Positions 1 to 12,537 of a DNA stretch of 64,000 bases are shown one piece after another; position 1 is the first letter of the stretch, and every line of letters starts with the position of its first letter. Source of the stretch: Xiphias gladius (Eukaryota; Chordata; Actinopteri; Istiophoriformes; Xiphiidae); the NCBI RefSeq assembly GCF_016859285.1, contig NC_053400.1, forward strand, positions 34,434,501 through 34,498,500, read 5' to 3'. Under the pieces are notes generated by a model. The model worked only from the letters and a program-made list of their open reading frames with translations, did not search any database and was not told the origin of the DNA. A program made the position numbers and the translations under genes.

Positions 1-1156
1 CGAGTTTAACCCTGATGAAGAAAACCCGGTCCGGTTGACTCCATGGAGAAGCCACTTGGGGGCGCCACAGAACAACCAAGGTCTGTCTGAGATGTCAGAC
101 GTGAGATGCCTCAGTGTGTGTTAGAGTGTGTATCTGTCTTTTCTACGTGTCCGCCGTGTTCAAATCATCCTCCATGTTTTAAAGTTCGTCTCGCTCACTT
201 AACCCAGGGTTAGGTGACCCAAGCCGGTCAGGTCACCGAAGCCTGGTTACCTGCAGGTTAACACACCATGAGCTCCGGCTGGGGACAGAGGTTAAACTGA
301 ACTACAGTGTGTCTGGGGGGGTCACATGTGTGATTTTAACTGACAGCTGACAGCCAATCGGAGACCGGAGTTTTATGTCCCCGAAGTCGAGCAGACGACC
401 TTTAGTCGCCTCGTCACTTTCACCAAATCCGGGGCAGAGCTGTTTCCATTAAGCAGGATTTATGTTGATTTGTCAGACGACGTCTCGAGCGTAAGGCGAT
501 TTCACCGGCTGGTTAACATGTAGTGTTTACGTCCACGATTAAATCACTGTTTCATCCTGGTTCAGCGTCTGACGACAGGGACAGAAAAATCTGCGAGTGA
601 GAACAAGTACGTGGTGAATTCAGCTGCATGAAAACACGGCGAGGACGATCAAGGACTGTCTGTAGCCCAGCAGCGGTTGGACAACTGCGTCCAACTTCCT
701 GTAATCAGACATTTTAAACATCGATATCTGTTGCTGATGCCGCCACGAACCCGTTTTTACGCTGATTTTATCAGACGATGAACGATTGGATCAGAGGGCT
801 GTCTGCCTCACTCCGACACCGGATGTCGCTGCGATGCGGTTTTGTTCATGTTGTTCGGGTGTTTCACTGTGGACGGGGCTCTCCGCCGAAACCCCCTGGA
901 AACCTGGAAACCTGGAAACCCGGCACAGATCATTTTCACACGAAAACCGTGACATGGTCCACTCTCGAACCTTTCTTTCAGTATTTATCGCGCGTATTGG
1001 TGAATATTCCCAAACAAAGGTGTAAACTAGCGACTGTCGGACTAATACTTACACAGTGCAGAGAGAGCGGGAGAAAGGGAGGGTGGGGGTCAATAGGAGC
1101 CCACATCTCATTGCTACCTCGGCCCTTAGTGGTTTAACCTTGGTCGTTACCTCTGC

Positions 1157-1195
<39 letters not shown>

Positions 1196-1883
1196 TGCTC
1201 AGATGTCCAGACCAATGGCGGTGCGTCCGTGATGGAAACGGGAGGTGATTCCAACGCCGCCGGTGGTACGTCATGTTCATGAAACTGCAGCTTTCTCTGA
1301 GTTGTTTTTAGTCATAACGCTGCAGCTAATCAGACGCCTTGTTACTGCGTTTCCCATGATGCCTAAGTCCCACTGCCCTGTGTGTGCGTTCAGAGTCAAA
1401 TCCCGGAGAGGAAAACTCGGTGCAGTTCATGCTGTGGAGGAGCCACCTGGGGGCGTCACAGAAACAAGGTCATTAACTGTGTATTTGTAGAAGTAATGAG
1501 GAGAAACAAACTGCTTCTATGGAGAAACTGCGTGTGAGGATGTTTATGATACTATTTCTTATTAGAGCAACTAAAGTCGTTTATTTGCTCAGTTCACTTG
1601 TCACCGGGACTTTAACACACTCTTCGTATGATCTGTCTCTCTGCGCACAGATGGGGACGGCCTCGGAGGAGGGCGGAGCAATGCTGACGTGTCATCGCCG
1701 CCGACCAATCACGAGCCGGCAGTGCTGGATTCAAACGACCGAGACAGAAATTCAGTTTACGCTCAGGTCAGCAAAAAGGGGAGACGGGCCACGCCCCCGG
1801 TCCATACACCTGAGGTGGCGCAGGTGGAGGAGGAGGAGTCTTCACCTCCACTGCCTGTGAGGACGACAGAGATGGAGGGATGA
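1..1883 (+). CDS. PAG1/LIME1-like transmembrane adaptor, 3' exons (left-truncated)
   Basis: Four exons can be chained in one frame, with every junction in phase 1: A (<1-80), B (1203-1265), C (1394-1468) and D (1651-1883, stop TGA at 1881). B, C and D follow AG acceptors; A, B and C are followed by GT. Exon D encodes a tail with the tyrosine motif NSVYAQVSKKGRR, then an acidic run and PPLPVRTTEMEG. This order (YAxV, basic patch, EEE, PPxPVK/R) resembles the human PAG1 segment around EYASV and the LIME1 segment around EYARVQKRK. Those proteins are raft-associated adaptors whose phosphotyrosines recruit Csk or other SH2 proteins. Exons A and C are similar to each other (WRSHLGAPQ versus WRSHLGASQ), so an exon has been duplicated. 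The N-terminus and membrane segment would lie left of the window. A GT at 1856 could be a donor giving further exons, but none was recognised. Family assignment is inference from motif order and from the neighbouring slc2a4rg-like gene. Confidence 0.5.
505..660 (+). repeat. Fragment of ~600-bp dispersed repeat family
   Basis: It shares the order GGTTAACATGT, CACTGTTTCATCC, CGTCTGACRACAG, GATGAGAAC-like and GAATTCAG.TG.AT.AAAACAC with 40858-40990 (same strand) and with the reverse complement of 20130-20270. It is more diverged than the other two copies. Confidence 0.55.
1160..1191 (+). repeat. (GT)n microsatellite
   Basis: About 16 dinucleotide units, ending 11 bases before the exon B acceptor of the adaptor-like gene. 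Confidence 0.9.
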
Positions 1884-2260
1884 TGGATGAAAGACGTAAA
1901 ACAAAAGATGCAGGACAAACGATAAAAGACAGAGGACGGAGGTTAAGGATGAAATATTACAGACCAAAGATGTAAGACGAATGATGAAGGATGAAAGATG
2001 GACACGTCTCAAGGATGAGGGACAAATTACAAAAGATGAATAACAAAGGAAAAGGGTCAAGGATGAGACATTAAAAAGATGAGAGACAATCGACGCATGT
2101 GACAAAGAAAGAACCAAAGATGAAGGAAGAGAAATGAAAGAAATGGAGGACAAAGGATGAGGGACGAGGACGAAACATGAAGGACAACAGATGAGTGATA
2201 GAGGATGAAAGATAAGGAACGAACAACAAGGGACGAAGGACAAAAGACAGAAATGATACA
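1868..2260 (+). repeat. Degenerate GATGAAAGAC/GGACAAA purine-rich minisatellite
   Basis: About 390 bases of short imperfect units of the type GGATGAAAGAY and GGACRAA, depleted in C and T. The long frames read here on the - strand (Ser/Leu-rich) come from this composition and are not a gene. It begins at the end of the adaptor-like CDS. Confidence 0.7.
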
Positions 2261-3903
2261 AACCGCTGTAAAAAGTTTTAGTCTCAGTTGATTTGTGAAT
2301 ATTGTCATGAAGAAACCCTCTGCCCGTTTTTTAGTCCTGCACTTAAAGGCAGTTGTGGGACTCAGATCAAAACAGCGCCGCAGAGGACGAGACGTCCTGG
2401 CTTTTGGTTGAAAAACAGTGGGTCCTACATTTCCCACAATGCAACTGGTTAGTGTCTTCATAGGCTGAGGGGAATCTTAATGTGTAAAAGGGGTGGAATT
2501 CCAGATTACAGTCCATAAACTACATATCACAGTTTATCATAATGCCAATCATTGTCCAGTCACTCATCAATTTTTAAATTGATTTCCTTCATTCCAGGTA
2601 CCGTCGCTTTCATTTTAATACAATAAAAACCAGTCCGCAGGGATGTGCAACTTGCTCCAGTCTGCATTTGTTCACCTGTACGATATCTGTTGTGTTTTGT
2701 GGATGTTTTCTATGATATTCGATTAGTGGACTGATGGCACAGCTTTGATTGTGACATTTTAGAGCATGAAACAAAGTGTGGATGAGCTGCTGACTTTAAC
2801 ATCCTGATGCTATAATAACCCTGTGTGGACGCTGCTGAATGCAGAGACTGTTGATGAATCTGTCACAACTAATCTGAACGCCCTCCATGACAAAGCCAAG
2901 TACAAACGAGCTCTTCGCTGACCTTTTTCTATATTTGGTTCGATAAAGGCCACGTGACAAAAACCCACCGCGTGGCAACAGCTCTTGATGAAGAAGCGTA
3001 AGTGCGGCGGAAGTCGCCCCGTCCTCCGGGGAGCAGCGAGGTTCTCCGGGAATCTGACGACAATCTGTTCTTTTAGATTTTCATGTTCTTGCCAGTGACA
3101 TGTAAAGGTGTAACATGGAGGGAAAAGCACTGAGGTTTGGTGGAGGTTGAGTGCGAGCGAGAAAACAGTCGGTGGATCATCAAAGACGTGGAGACTGGAG
3201 GCATTTTGTGTCAAAGCCAAGTCCAGAGTTTAGTCCAGAGGCGCTTCTGTTGTCCTGCCTGGGTGAAGAGGCTCAGTGATAACTGGAGTGGACTCAACTC
3301 AGAGCTCCCCCGCATGGATTTGAATTTTTTTTCCTTGGGAATTTTGTACAAAAAGGGTTTTTGATACGCGGGGGGGGGGCATGCCCTCCGCCCGCCCCCG
3401 GTGTCTGTTCTGCCCTGGAGCTGCGGAGAGATCTTGTCTTACTTGTTGTTTCATGTGAAAGTTCATCATCCTGCTCCGTAAAACAGGGCGCGGGAATCCA
3501 GTGGGATCGCCTCGTCTTTTCTCTTGAAGCTGAAGGTAAATATGCACGTTTCGTTCATTGCAACGTAACGAATGTCCGTCCTAACTTTCAGAGCTCCAAC
3601 CAAACATCGAGGTCTTCTGGAAGAACGAACTGCTGAGAGTTCACTCGGCTCTTTACACGAAGGTCTCGCCGTGCGTCTCTAATAGACTTTCCACGGTAAC
3701 GAGAACACTTCCACCCAATGTCTCAGTTAGAACTGAACTCTGACCTCAGTCAGTTTTACATTTTCAAAAACTTGTAACCTGAGTTCAGTCTACTCCCGTT
3801 TGTCAGGCAGCAGGGGAACCGGATGATTTACAGTTTGCAGGTTGGGAATGAAGTTGCAGCATTTAGAAATTTATGGTGAGTCAGTGTGAGTTCAGATGTG
3901 ACA

Positions 3904-3928
3904 ATGTGTGTGTGTGTGTGTGTGTGTG
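3904..3928 (+). repeat. (TG)n microsatellite
   Basis: About 12 perfect units. Confidence 0.9.
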
Positions 3929-5234
3929 CTGGTAACATCCTGTTGTGACTAACTGAGTCAGAGTTCAGCAGAGGACTGTGGTGGATTAGTGAAACGCTGG
4001 AAAACTTGTCAGTAGGCACGTTTACCACGTCGATCGGCTAAGTGTCCGAACATTGACTGTGCGCATTCCTTCTGAGAGATGACGGCCGCTGAAACTCTGG
4101 TTCCTCCCAGAGGTGATGGATGTGACTGGGGAGGAAGGAAAGAACAGAAAAACAGACAAAAATAGTCAAAACGAACAGGCTCAGATTGAGCCCTCGTTAG
4201 TGGCAGCTCCAAGTGACCGGGCAGCGTCAGATGTGAAAGAAAGAAACGCGGATCGGATCTCAAGTAAAGGCCGGCGCCCAGGTGGGAAACTCTCACGCTG
4301 CGTCAGGCCATGAGCAATCAGATATATGACACTCACACACTCACACCAGGGACGGGTGGTTTCATGACGTTAGAGGTTCTCTGATTCTCACGAACTGAGT
4401 CCGTCGCCTGAGGCTCTCCCTCTCACAGCTCAGCGAGACGGTTACTGCACCACTGACCTAAAAGTCCCAATCTGACTTTTAGTCCCAAGACTGGGTCAAA
4501 CTCCCCTAAACACTGGATCCGTCAAACATTAGACCCGGACATGTTTTTCAAAACCGATGTCCCCGGTCTGCAGAACGGGGTTTCTGTGTCTTAACCAAAG
4601 CTATGTCCCTTTCTGAGACGTGACAAAGCCCCAGAGACACGGGAGACATTATCCAACCGTTTAAAGAACAAACCACCAACTCTTCCTGCGTAAAAGTGGT
4701 GGAATGCCCCTTTAACACGACGCGCGCCGTCCTGATCGGCGTTTCAGGAGCATTCGGATTGGTGAACGTGAACGAATCAACCCCGCTCTTCATCGCTGTC
4801 TGCCGCAGCACTGAGATTTGTCTTCACCGGAACTAAAGGACGCAGAAAGGGGTGTCCGAACACCTTTGGCCGTGCAGACAGTCAGCTGTCACCACGGAAA
4901 CCGGTCCTCGTAGCGGTCCTGGTGCCAGTCCACCTGATCACTGCTGAGTGACGATCAAACGGGGCCTTTCGCTCTGAAACGAATGAACCTAAAAGTCAGA
5001 GAGATAAACGAGAGGGTCTCAGCGCCGGCCCCGCCCCCCGTCGGGTGGAGCGGCTCCGTCGAGAGCCTCCGCCGTCCGGCCGAGCCAGCAGCTCGGAAAA
5101 GACGGAGGCAGGGAGGGGAACGGATGTTCAAGCTTTCGCAAGTCGCCGACACCACGTCGCTGAGGCTGCGGCAAAACCCGATTGGTTGAGGTGAACAGCA
5201 GCGGAGTGAGGCGGAAGCGTGGGAGGGAAAACAC

Positions 5235-5263
5235 CCGGTCCTCCCGGTCCTCCCGGTCCTCCG
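5235..5263 (+). repeat. CGGTCCTCC short tandem repeat
   Basis: Three copies of a 9-base unit CGGTCCTCC. Confidence 0.8.
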
Positions 5264-6474
5264 CGTATCTTTCCGGATGTAACAGCTGACCCACACACCT
5301 GAGAAGCACCAGCAGGTCGTGTGATCAGTCCCTGGACAAGAACCGCCTGCGTCCCCCTAATTCAGTGAACACCCTCCTCCTCAGCGCAGACCAGTTGCAT
5401 CATCGTGGTGAGTTCAGGTGGACTGGTGTGGTGTGGCTCTAACTGGTTCCCAGTACAAACCGTCAAGCGTCTCTCCATATGGACCAGCAGCGGTTAATCC
5501 TGTCTCAGGTGCTAAGTGTGTCCATTCACACTCAGGCTCTGAAGATGGGTGGCTCCTGGTCGGCGGCGGCGGCGGCAGCAGCTCTGCCCAGTAAAACCAC
5601 CACTGTCAGGCTGAAGTCCTCGACAAACACCGCAAATCTCATGCAAGGACCAGTGGAACGTGAAGTGGACTCGGCGTTCGGTCTCACACGACAAACCGTC
5701 CGACGGTGATGACCCTGAACACGACAGAGATCCTCGCAGGAGGCTTCTCATCCTGTGATGCGTTCGACACATGTACGGCACGCAGACCCGCGTGAAACCG
5801 CCTCAACTCGGTCCTGGATTCCTTCTGTTTTGGTTCCTCGGCTCTGCCGGTGTCTGATGGACCTTGGTAGAAACGCTTCTCTGCTCTCTCTTCTAAGGAG
5901 AAAACGACTTTTAAAAAGGCGCCGACGAGCGACTGTTTCTCGTTATAGGTTCAGGCTGCTGTCACTTTCATGCTGCAGCGTGTGATAACCTGCATCTGGA
6001 TCCAGATCCAGCTTTTATAACAGACGCTGGTGTTTAGAGGAAACATAAATCAGGCCTGTGAACGAGGCCGAAGTAAGAATCGTCGGACTCGTGACCACCG
6101 ACTTCTGGCTTTTCAGTTTCCAGCTTCTGGTCAAGAAACAGACGAGTCTGAGAATTTAAATGAACTCGGATCAACATGAAGGAGAAAACGTTGCTTTGGT
6201 TCCTTTCACTCTTTCGTCCATTTCGGGCTGTTGACGCCGAGAGGAGAAACAGGGCGGACTGCTCCTTTAGACACAGCACGCTCGGCACAATCAGCACGTA
6301 GCTCGAGAGAGTGTGTGTGCGTGTGCGCTACGTGCGGCTCCACACACACACGCACGGACAGAGGGTGGGCGGTAGAGAGAGGTGCGTCAGAGCGGGGTTA
6401 TGTAATCAGTGAGGGCTGGGCCCCGCCCACAGGCTGCTCTTTGTTACCACTGTTGTTGCAAACAGTACAACACG

Positions 6475-6488
6475 GGCGCGCGCGCACG

Positions 6489-6559
<71 letters not shown>
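6475..6559 (+). repeat. (CG/CA)n to (CA)n microsatellite
   Basis: A mixed CGCG/CACG start followed by about 30 perfect CA units (6500-6559). The alternating purine-pyrimidine character favours Z-DNA. The Thr/His and Cys/Val frames across it are artefacts. Confidence 0.95.
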
Positions 6560-6561
<2 letters not shown>

Positions 6562-6639
6562 CCAGTACGTGCAGTAGTGCAGCTGCAAAAAGAGGGACGC
6601 TGCACCACCAGAAACCCCGTAATGTTCCTCCACCCCCGG

Positions 6640-7250
6640 GCTGGTCCCAAAGTGCCGAACCCGACCCGTCAGACCGTCCTGCGCCTGGTTCCGGTCGTGC
6701 ATCTCTGCGCATTGACGTCGCCTTGTGCGGCCGCAGCAGCGATGTTCGCGCCACTGCCACGAGGCGTCATGCAGATGTTGTGGCGGGATCAGAGGAGTCC
6801 GGCTCCAGGCGTTACACAGGTTGACACAGCTGTGCAGCGCGGAGGCAGCTGTCGGGCCTCTCGGACGCTGAGCCGCACGTGCTGCGGCTCGGGCAGCTGA
6901 TTGGTCCTCGCCGTGAACTGGTGAAACCACGTGAGACCGTAAATGACACGACGGAGCCGAGCGGCCACGCGGCGGCTCCAGACGCGCACGCGCGCGCTGG
7001 GAGGTCTCACGGTGGTGCTACGGAGCTATTACGGGCCCGTGGTGCTCGGTCACGACCGGCAGCGCGACGGGTCCGTCCTGCCCGCTTCGCCGCTGAAGGT
7101 CGGTAAACAACAGACCTCGGTGGGGCGCGTTCCTGCACGGCTGGGCTCCGCCAATCGCCGCCCAGCTCCCCCCCCCACGTGGTTCTCTTGTTTACTATGG
7201 AGCGAGGAGCCACCGCGGAGGCTGCCGGGAAAACCCGGAGCCGGAGCGGC
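6640..7250 (+). promoter_or_regulatory. CpG-rich island, candidate promoter of the slc2a4rg-like gene
   Basis: This is the most CpG-dense stretch before the zinc-finger gene, with many CGCG, GGCCGC and GCGCGC words and a CRE-like TGACGTC at 6714. Both strands stay open for long stretches because of GC content. The first recognised coding exon (12516-12711) follows a good acceptor, so a non-coding first exon must lie upstream and this island is the best candidate. No transcription start can be fixed from sequence alone. Confidence 0.35.
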
Positions 7251-10107
7251 TGATCAGACCTGGGGCAGGGGGGCAGGTGCCTGAACCGTCACTGAACAAA
7301 AAAGGAAGGACTTGAGAAAGTGAAAGTGGAGATTTCCCAGCAGCTTCTCTTTATTTCCCCCGAACTCTAAACGTCCTTCGGTTTCGGTTTCTGACCCCAG
7401 GGTAAATTCAGGTGGGGCCCCGGTGACGGGCGGCAACGCTGGGGCGTTCTGGCTCTTCAGCCTCAGATGAACGGCGACTGGCCGTGGCAGGTCAGGGACT
7501 CCAGAAAAACGGGGTTTCCTGCCTCCGATCGTTTCACGTGCAGGATTTTCTCCGAGCCTCCGGCGCTTCCCGAGGACGAGGAGAGACGCCGTCAAAGAGA
7601 AAAGGAAAGAGCAGACAGGAAGCGGGAGAGAGTTTAATTTCATTTTGTGAATCCGTTGATAATCATCTGCTGGCCCCCATGTGTATGTCAGGGCCCCTCG
7701 GGGCAGGACGCGGTCTTAAAGTCGTGGAATCTGTTATTTACTAGACGAAAGCACAGATTAATGATCGTGTTCAAATAAACAGCCAGAAGACCCTGAGCCG
7801 ATTTTAAGGCGCCCTGCTGAAGCACCGACCGGCGAGGTGGTTCGAGGTACGACCGAACTGGAGCTTTAATAATCAGCTAGAACCGCATCACACGGCAGAA
7901 TCTCAGAACGGTTCACCTCTGAATTTCTGCCTTTATTCCTCTGCCGGCACAGAGCTCCCACCGGCGTGTTTTCTGTGTCTGATTACTGATTGATCCGCTA
8001 ACGGTTTGGACTGAAAGGGGAAATTCGAATCCTCGTGACCTCCTGGACGCGAAGGAGGCGCCTTCACGGCGTTTGCCTGTTTCCGACCGGCGGCTCAAAG
8101 CCCGAGGGGGCTCAGCTCAAGGTCACGTTAGACGAGGAAAAACAGCAAATCTCCAGACGGGAGAAGCTGGAACCCGGGAACATTTCTCACTTTTCTGTTC
8201 GAATCGCGACCTTCTATCGATTAATCGCCTGCAGCTTCGGCCTGACGACAGATCAGTAGGTAGCAAACGTCATCATTTCTACCGGATTCGTGTGGACAAG
8301 CCAAATCGGATGCTCCCACATTCGTTGTTTGGCGAAACAGAAAGTATTTTCGCAGTCGCTCGTGGAAAATTCCCACCGTCATCACAAACCGGTCCGTCCT
8401 GACGCAAGCAGCTCCCTTCCAGACGCCCCGGAGCGGTCCTGTCCGGGTCTTGCGTGACTCCCCTCCCTCCCTCCCTCCCTCCCACCCTGATGGTGTTCAG
8501 GCTGGCTGCAACCTGCAGCACACACACCCACACACACACTGGCTCACTCGCACACACTCTGCTCCCATTGAAGAGCAGTGGACACACTCAGACCCGCTGG
8601 AAGTGCTGTTGTTTTTGTGCGGGAGCTTCTGACTCTGCAGGTAGGTCACACCTGAGGCCTGCTCTTCTCTGCTCTACCCGCAGGTCCGTTCTCTCTCTTT
8701 CCAGAAAATTTCCTGGGTTTTCCGACTCTTTTCGATGTAGTTCTGCATGAACATGTGTCACCTTGTCAGCTCTTGTTTTGGGCGATAAAGCGAAAGTGAT
8801 GAGTGCTGGGTGGATGTACAGCTGCTGCTGCTGCCGCTGCTGAAGTTTACACAGAAAACGTGCTGCCTTAACTTCACCCACTGGGCTTCACCTCTCTGTT
8901 CCTTGGGTCTGTTTTTCTGGCCTGGGATCAGCATCTTTTATGGCAGATCAGCCTTTTCTGGCCATTTCTGCAACCGAGCGGTTGGATCAGCTGCTTTCCT
9001 TTCCTGCACTTCCACTGTTGTTCAGACTAAATCGACAGCGTGAGGAGTCACTTTGGAGTTTGGGAACTAAAGCTCGAGACCTGGTTTTATTTCGGAGACT
9101 TTGCAGATGAAGCTAAATGGTTCAGACCCTGATTGATAGTGAAAAATAATGGCTTCATTTGTAGCTGTTATTGTGTTCATTCAGGACTCTTATTGTGGAG
9201 GGTGTGAACTCAGCACTGGGGGAACCTGATTGGTTGAAAGCTCGGGGCTGCAGACAGACCCAGGGGTGTGTTAGTACAGTATATGCCCGTGTGTGTTCAT
9301 TTTCACAACGTCTGAAAACCGCTGGGTGAACTGGTGCCGTCCCAGTGCTGCGTTGACCCAGCGTTAGCGTCATTTCTCATCCTACCGTCGGTTGTTTGAA
9401 GTAAATCTAAGCTCAGGCAGGGTGAATGTGACCTAGTGTTCGAGACAACCGACTAAAGGCTCGGCAGGCTTTGGATTTATTCACACTCCTGCTCCACCGC
9501 TCCCCAGAGGGAATGACATAATAATATACAAGTACACAGTATACTATTGGTAAAGAATACTTTTTCTCTTGATACTTCGGGTGCATTTTGCCGATTTGAG
9601 CTTTTAGTTTTAACATTTTGAACTACGTCACCCGTAATGGAGTATTTCTACTTTTACGGAAGAAAAAGATCTGAGTATTTCTGGTTTGAGCCCAGAACAA
9701 AACGTTTGGTCGGTAAAAACCGCAAAGGAGGCACATGATGTAAAACCGGTGACGAATGGTGACCAGTTTAAAACGAGCTAGAGCTGATTACAGCTGGTTT
9801 TGTTTGGGTCAGTAACCCAACGCTAACATGAGACGTAACTGGGTCAGAACAAGCCGTTGTCCTGGGTTTGATTGGTGACCCAGTTCAGAATCCTACCAAA
9901 GTAAAAGCACAGAGGTGTTATCAGCTAAATTTAGTCTACGTGTGACAAGTAAAAGTACTTGTGTAGAAAATTGGCCCCGTGACCGTTACGTTGTTCAATC
10001 TGACTTTATCATTGATCCTGGGTCACGGAGGCCTCAGCAGCGTTCCACTGCTGGAGCCGGTCCAGGTGGAGCTGCTTTTAGCTACGTCATAGACCGGGGG
10101 AGAGTTC
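7251..10107. other. Upstream or intronic DNA, no coding exon recognised
   Basis: Contains a CCCTCCCT tract at 8460-8480, a short CA-rich stretch at 8520-8560 and a repeat fragment at 9540-9690. If the 6.6-7.25 kb island is the promoter, this is intron 1 of the zinc-finger gene. Confidence 0.4.
9540..9690 (+). repeat. Teleost dispersed repeat (TACTTTTAC-rich family), fragment
   Basis: Words such as GTAATGGAGTATTTCTAC, followed by GATCTGAGTATTTCTGG, match the end of a repeat that I recall from many fish genomes. Relatives occur at 25680-25900 (opposite strand) and 29225-29425 (same strand). Confidence 0.55.
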
Positions 10108-10520
10108 AGTCCACTGGTTCCCAACCCGGGGCTCGGGCCCCTCCAGAGGGTCACCAGGTGAACGCGAGGGGTCGAGAGATGATTCATGAGAGATGAAAGA
10201 AGAAGAATAAAGGTCTGATTCACAGATCTGCATTAGTTTGTTCAGACTTTCCTGTAATCTTTGTTTTTTTTTGTGAAATTTTGATAACTGGACGTCTTTG
10301 AAACCAGGGAGAAGTTTAGAGAGGAAATGTCTCTTCGGCGGAGCTGGCAACAACTCGCAGACGTCCGAAACCTGACGCGGAGACCGTCATGACACTGATT
10401 TTAAATAAGAGGTCACAAGACACAAAACGTCCTAAGAGCGCACTGTAACTTATAAACTGATCGCGTTTCTCTTTAATGTCCAATTTTAATAATAATTTTA
10501 GTAACTATAGCTGTGGGACA
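10108..10520 (+). mobile_element. Non-autonomous hAT-like element, decayed
   Basis: It begins with a hAT-type terminus (CACTGGTTCCCAACCCGGGG) followed by GGTCGAGAGATGATTCATGAG and an AT-rich interior running to TTTTAATAATAATTTTAGTAAC. This order matches a common fish hAT-type repeat known to me. The right terminal repeat is not clear, so the end is approximate. No transposase is encoded. Confidence 0.65.
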
Positions 10521-11053
10521 GACGTGGCGCCGTAGAAAGGACAAAGCAGCGTGTCCCCCTGAAGCGTGCTGGAGTGGAAGTTTAAAGTGGCAGAAAATGA
10601 TGAAAAAGCGTCAGTGAATGTAAAGTGATATCGCTGTAAATGTCCAACCCATGAAACGGGCCGTGGCTGCTGTGAAAAGTCAACCTGTTACTGCGTCGGT
10701 TGGATATCGACCCAAATCTTGAGCCCCGGGTTTTTAGTATGTTGGTGTTTAGGTTTATTAGCACGTGTTTGAAGGGTTTGCATGTTTTGTGGTTGTGTAC
10801 ATGTTTCTGAGGGTTTTTTCAGTCTGGAAACTCTGACTCACTGATTAACAGGAAACCGCGGGGGGGGTCACATTTCATCATGTTGCCATGGTGATGCAGT
10901 TTAGTAATAAAGGTGTTGTAATTATCGTTGTTGTCAGCAGATGCAACCTGATAAAGACACATTGATTAACGGTTGAGCCCATCTGTTCCATTTATTTTAA
11001 TCCTCTGCTCAGTTAGTTAGTGTGCGTTATCCTGTCTTTAAGCTGCTAATGGT

Positions 11054-11055
<2 letters not shown>

Positions 11056-11085
<30 letters not shown>
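11056..11085 (+). repeat. (AC)n microsatellite
   Basis: About 15 units. Confidence 0.9.
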
Positions 11086-11092
<7 letters not shown>

Positions 11093-12089
11093 CTGCGCCC
11101 TGACTGTAAATGACACTGCAGCCTGTGAGTCACTGTGATTTCACCCAGATCTGTGAAACCTAGAACAGATCTGACCGTCACACTTAATCCAGAGCTTAAG
11201 TTTTCCCAGCAGCCACTGCTCAGGCCACATTGCAGTGGGGGGTGGGGCCGGGTATCAAACCTCACTACCCTTTTGGTACCGACTGTCTTGTCCGTTGCAC
11301 TGCACTGTAATTTTCATTTCATCATGTAAAGCTCTTTGAATTGTCCTGCTGTCACGAGGTGCTATGTGCACGTGTGCTGCCTCCTGAAAGTTGGCATTGA
11401 AGGTGTGGTCAGGTGACTGACGCGTTCTTTGACCAGAGAGTTCTTCATTTGAATCGTCATTTCTCCATATTTACACTATTTTATCGAGAGAAAGTTCCTT
11501 TACCGCCACTTGTGTTTGAGCCTAACTTGAATCTTACAAACATTCCCATAAACCGTCAGATGCTGTAGGGACCAGGACCTTTATTTACCTCAACCCCAAA
11601 AAGACTTATTTCAGAGACAGGCCTTGGTTTCTAATTTCGCCTTTGCTCATTTCGGTCGGAAGCCGCCCTGTTTTCCGATCTGCTGTTGATACAACCTCAG
11701 CACTTCCTCCCGGTTCACCCAGCCTGAATCCATCAGTGCGACAGCGGGGTCACGTCACACTAACCACGCTGACCGAAACGCTCTCTTTCTGGACATTATA
11801 GCTGTTGTACAGTATCAGTATTTTGAGCCACAGCAGCAGCTGCGGCTCCACGGATGATCGGTCGCGCCGCCGCTTCGGTCCAGACTGAAGAGTCTCAACA
11901 GCCGTTGGACGGACCGTGATTAAATGTGGTTCAGTCGTTCGTGTTACAATAACTCTGATGTTCACCCGACTCTTCATCTAGCGCCACCATCGAGTCAAGA
12001 GTTTATTTTTGTCCAGTACCTTGTTTTACGACCAGATACCCGACGTTCCCATCAGCCTCGGCCGGACGCTGTGTTTACTGCCGACTGCC

Positions 12090-12245
12090 AAACCAAGATG
12101 GTGAACAAGGCAAACATTATTTCTGCTCGACATCAGCATGTTAGCATTGTCACTGTGAGCATGTCAGCGTGCTGATGTTAGCATTTAGCTCAAAGCACCA
12201 CTGTGTCTGCGCACAGCCCCGCAGAGCTGCTAGCATGGCTGTAGA
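12090..12245 (+). repeat. Common teleost interspersed repeat (GCATGTTAGCATTG family)
   Basis: Contains GATGGTGAACAAGGCAAACA, CAGCATGTTAGCATTG, TGCTGATGTTAGCATTTAGC and AGAGCTGCTAGCATGGCTGT, the characteristic order of a very abundant percomorph repeat. A different part of the same family is at 47660-47960. It lies about 300 bases upstream of the first coding exon of the zinc-finger gene. Confidence 0.75.
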
Positions 12246-12537
12246 GTCCCCTTGTTTGATAGCAAACAGACTTTATTTGTTGGTGCTGTCCAGCCCTCTG
12301 GCTATTGCTGGAGACTCAGCCATTATTTGAATACCAGCTTTTAGTTTGGGGAATTTCATAACAAGTAGTGTCCACAGTCACTGGTGCCCATTAGAGGCCA
12401 GTGATTGTTACGCTCTGTGATGGACAGTGCTGGACAGAAGGTGATGTGTGGCCTTGGGAGCCTCAGAGTCAGAGCTGTGACTCGGTGACCGAGACTCCTG
12501 TTTCTCGTCCTTCAGGTTCCAGCTGTTTCAGAGAGAC

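Larger units (their letters stand above)
81..1202 (+). other. Intron between adaptor exons A and B
   Basis: No further coding exon is recognised. It contains a fragment (about 505-660) of a dispersed family also present near 20.1 kb and 40.9 kb, and a (GT)n tract at 1160-1191 just upstream of the exon B acceptor. Confidence 0.4.
2261..6470. other. Intergenic, no gene recognised
   Basis: Unique-looking sequence with a (TG)n tract at 3904-3928 and a short TCCTCCCGG tandem at 5235-5263. Open frames are short, lack homology that I recognise and mostly start at non-ATG codons. Confidence 0.5.

Noticed and set aside
1842..2461. Two long - strand frames (139 and 134 codons)
   Set aside because: Ser/Leu/Phe-rich readings of the degenerate purine minisatellite; no domain.
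6231..6930. Several 100-200 codon frames on both strands
   Set aside because: They pass through the CA array and the adjoining CpG-rich island; Thr/His and Cys/Val runs mark them as artefacts.
8195..8225. tRNA B-box-like GTTCGAATCGC
   Set aside because: No matching A-box or cloverleaf could be drawn around it.
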